The notes under the pieces were generated by a model, which worked only from the letters and a program-made list of their open reading frames with translations, did not search any database and was not told the DNA's origin. The translations under genes were made by a program, and so were the position numbers. Of a stretch of DNA of 13,337 nt, positions 13,268-13,337 are shown in pieces (position 1 is the stretch's first letter; every line of letters begins with the position of its first letter). The stretch is from an uncultured Bacilli bacterium (lineage in GTDB: Bacteria; Bacillota_I; Bacilli_A; RF39; UBA660). The stretch spans positions 1-13,337 of the forward strand of contig CATKEA010000126.1 in the NCBI GenBank assembly GCA_949746915.1. Direction: 5' to 3'.

Positions 13268-13337
13268 TGTTTCCTCCATATCTAGTCTTAGTATGAAAGT
13301 AAACAAATTAAAATATACTTTTAAACTAAATTAATAA

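Noticed and set aside
13265..13306. Upstream starts (TTG 13306, ATG 13279) for the PBP gene
   Set aside because: GGAGG lies between ATG 13279 and ATG 13267 and is spaced for the latter; the extra residues are not part of the family.
1..13337. CRISPR arrays, insertion sequences, phage genes, tRNA or rRNA genes, toxin-antitoxin or defence modules
   Set aside because: Both strands were read and no repeat-spacer pattern, transposase motif, terminal inverted repeats, cloverleaf or defence-type domain was found.

Overview
The window is an AT-rich stretch of a walled, low-GC Bacillota chromosome. It most likely comes from the Bacilli or an Erysipelotrichia/Turicibacter/RF39-like lineage near the Mollicutes. 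Evidence: strong purine-rich Shine-Dalgarno (SD) sites, Trp encoded by TGG, 14 TAA and 2 TAG stops among 16 genes, and Bacillus-like gene order. A class A penicillin-binding protein and a LysM/G5/M23 cell-wall enzyme rule out a wall-less mollicute. A GerQ-type spore-coat homologue hints at a spore-forming ancestry. The gene order rpsF-ssb-rpsR, DHH phosphodiesterase-rplI-dnaB, walJ, rlmH resembles the origin-proximal region of the Bacillus subtilis chromosome, so this is core housekeeping DNA rather than an accessory island. No IS element, prophage, CRISPR array, tRNA or rRNA was seen. No intergenic gap exceeds about 170 bases.

Layout. (1) 49-693: a BI-1/YetJ-family membrane protein with its own promoter and terminator. 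(2) 768-1930: promoter, structured S6:S18-type leader, rpsF-ssb-rpsR, terminator. (3) 1979-7613: a six-gene transcription unit, tightly spaced or overlapping: soluble GdpP-like DHH/DHHA1 phosphodiesterase, rplI, dnaB, a membrane-anchored LysM-G5-M23 peptidase, walJ and rlmH. It ends in a terminator whose stem begins inside rlmH. (4) 7661-8956: a sodium:amino acid symporter. (5) 8989-9666: ung, with an extended -10 promoter. (6) Convergent, minus strand, 10654-9667: a GerQ homologue followed by a LemA-family protein. (7) 10749-11315, plus strand: a PduL-type phosphotransacylase, divergent from gerQ. (8) 13267-11312, minus strand: a class A PBP converging on pduL, with stop codons sharing a CTAG palindrome.

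How it fits together. Blocks 2 and 3 combine translation (S6, S18, L9, the 23S rRNA methyltransferase RlmH), replication (SSB, DnaB helicase) and cell-wall or nucleotide-signalling functions (M23 peptidase, WalJ, candidate c-di-AMP/pApA phosphodiesterase). The rest covers DNA repair (Ung), amino-acid uptake, acetyl-phosphate metabolism (PduL) and peptidoglycan synthesis (PBP1).

No clearly new multi-gene system is visible. The points most worth checking are: a divergent S6:S18 leader that has the expected fold but no CCG; a GdpP-like enzyme lacking its sensor half and with Asn in place of the GGGH histidine; a GerQ homologue whose N-terminal half has no lysine; AGCS-family motif substitutions in the symporter; and a recurrent TGATATAAT extended -10 promoter element.
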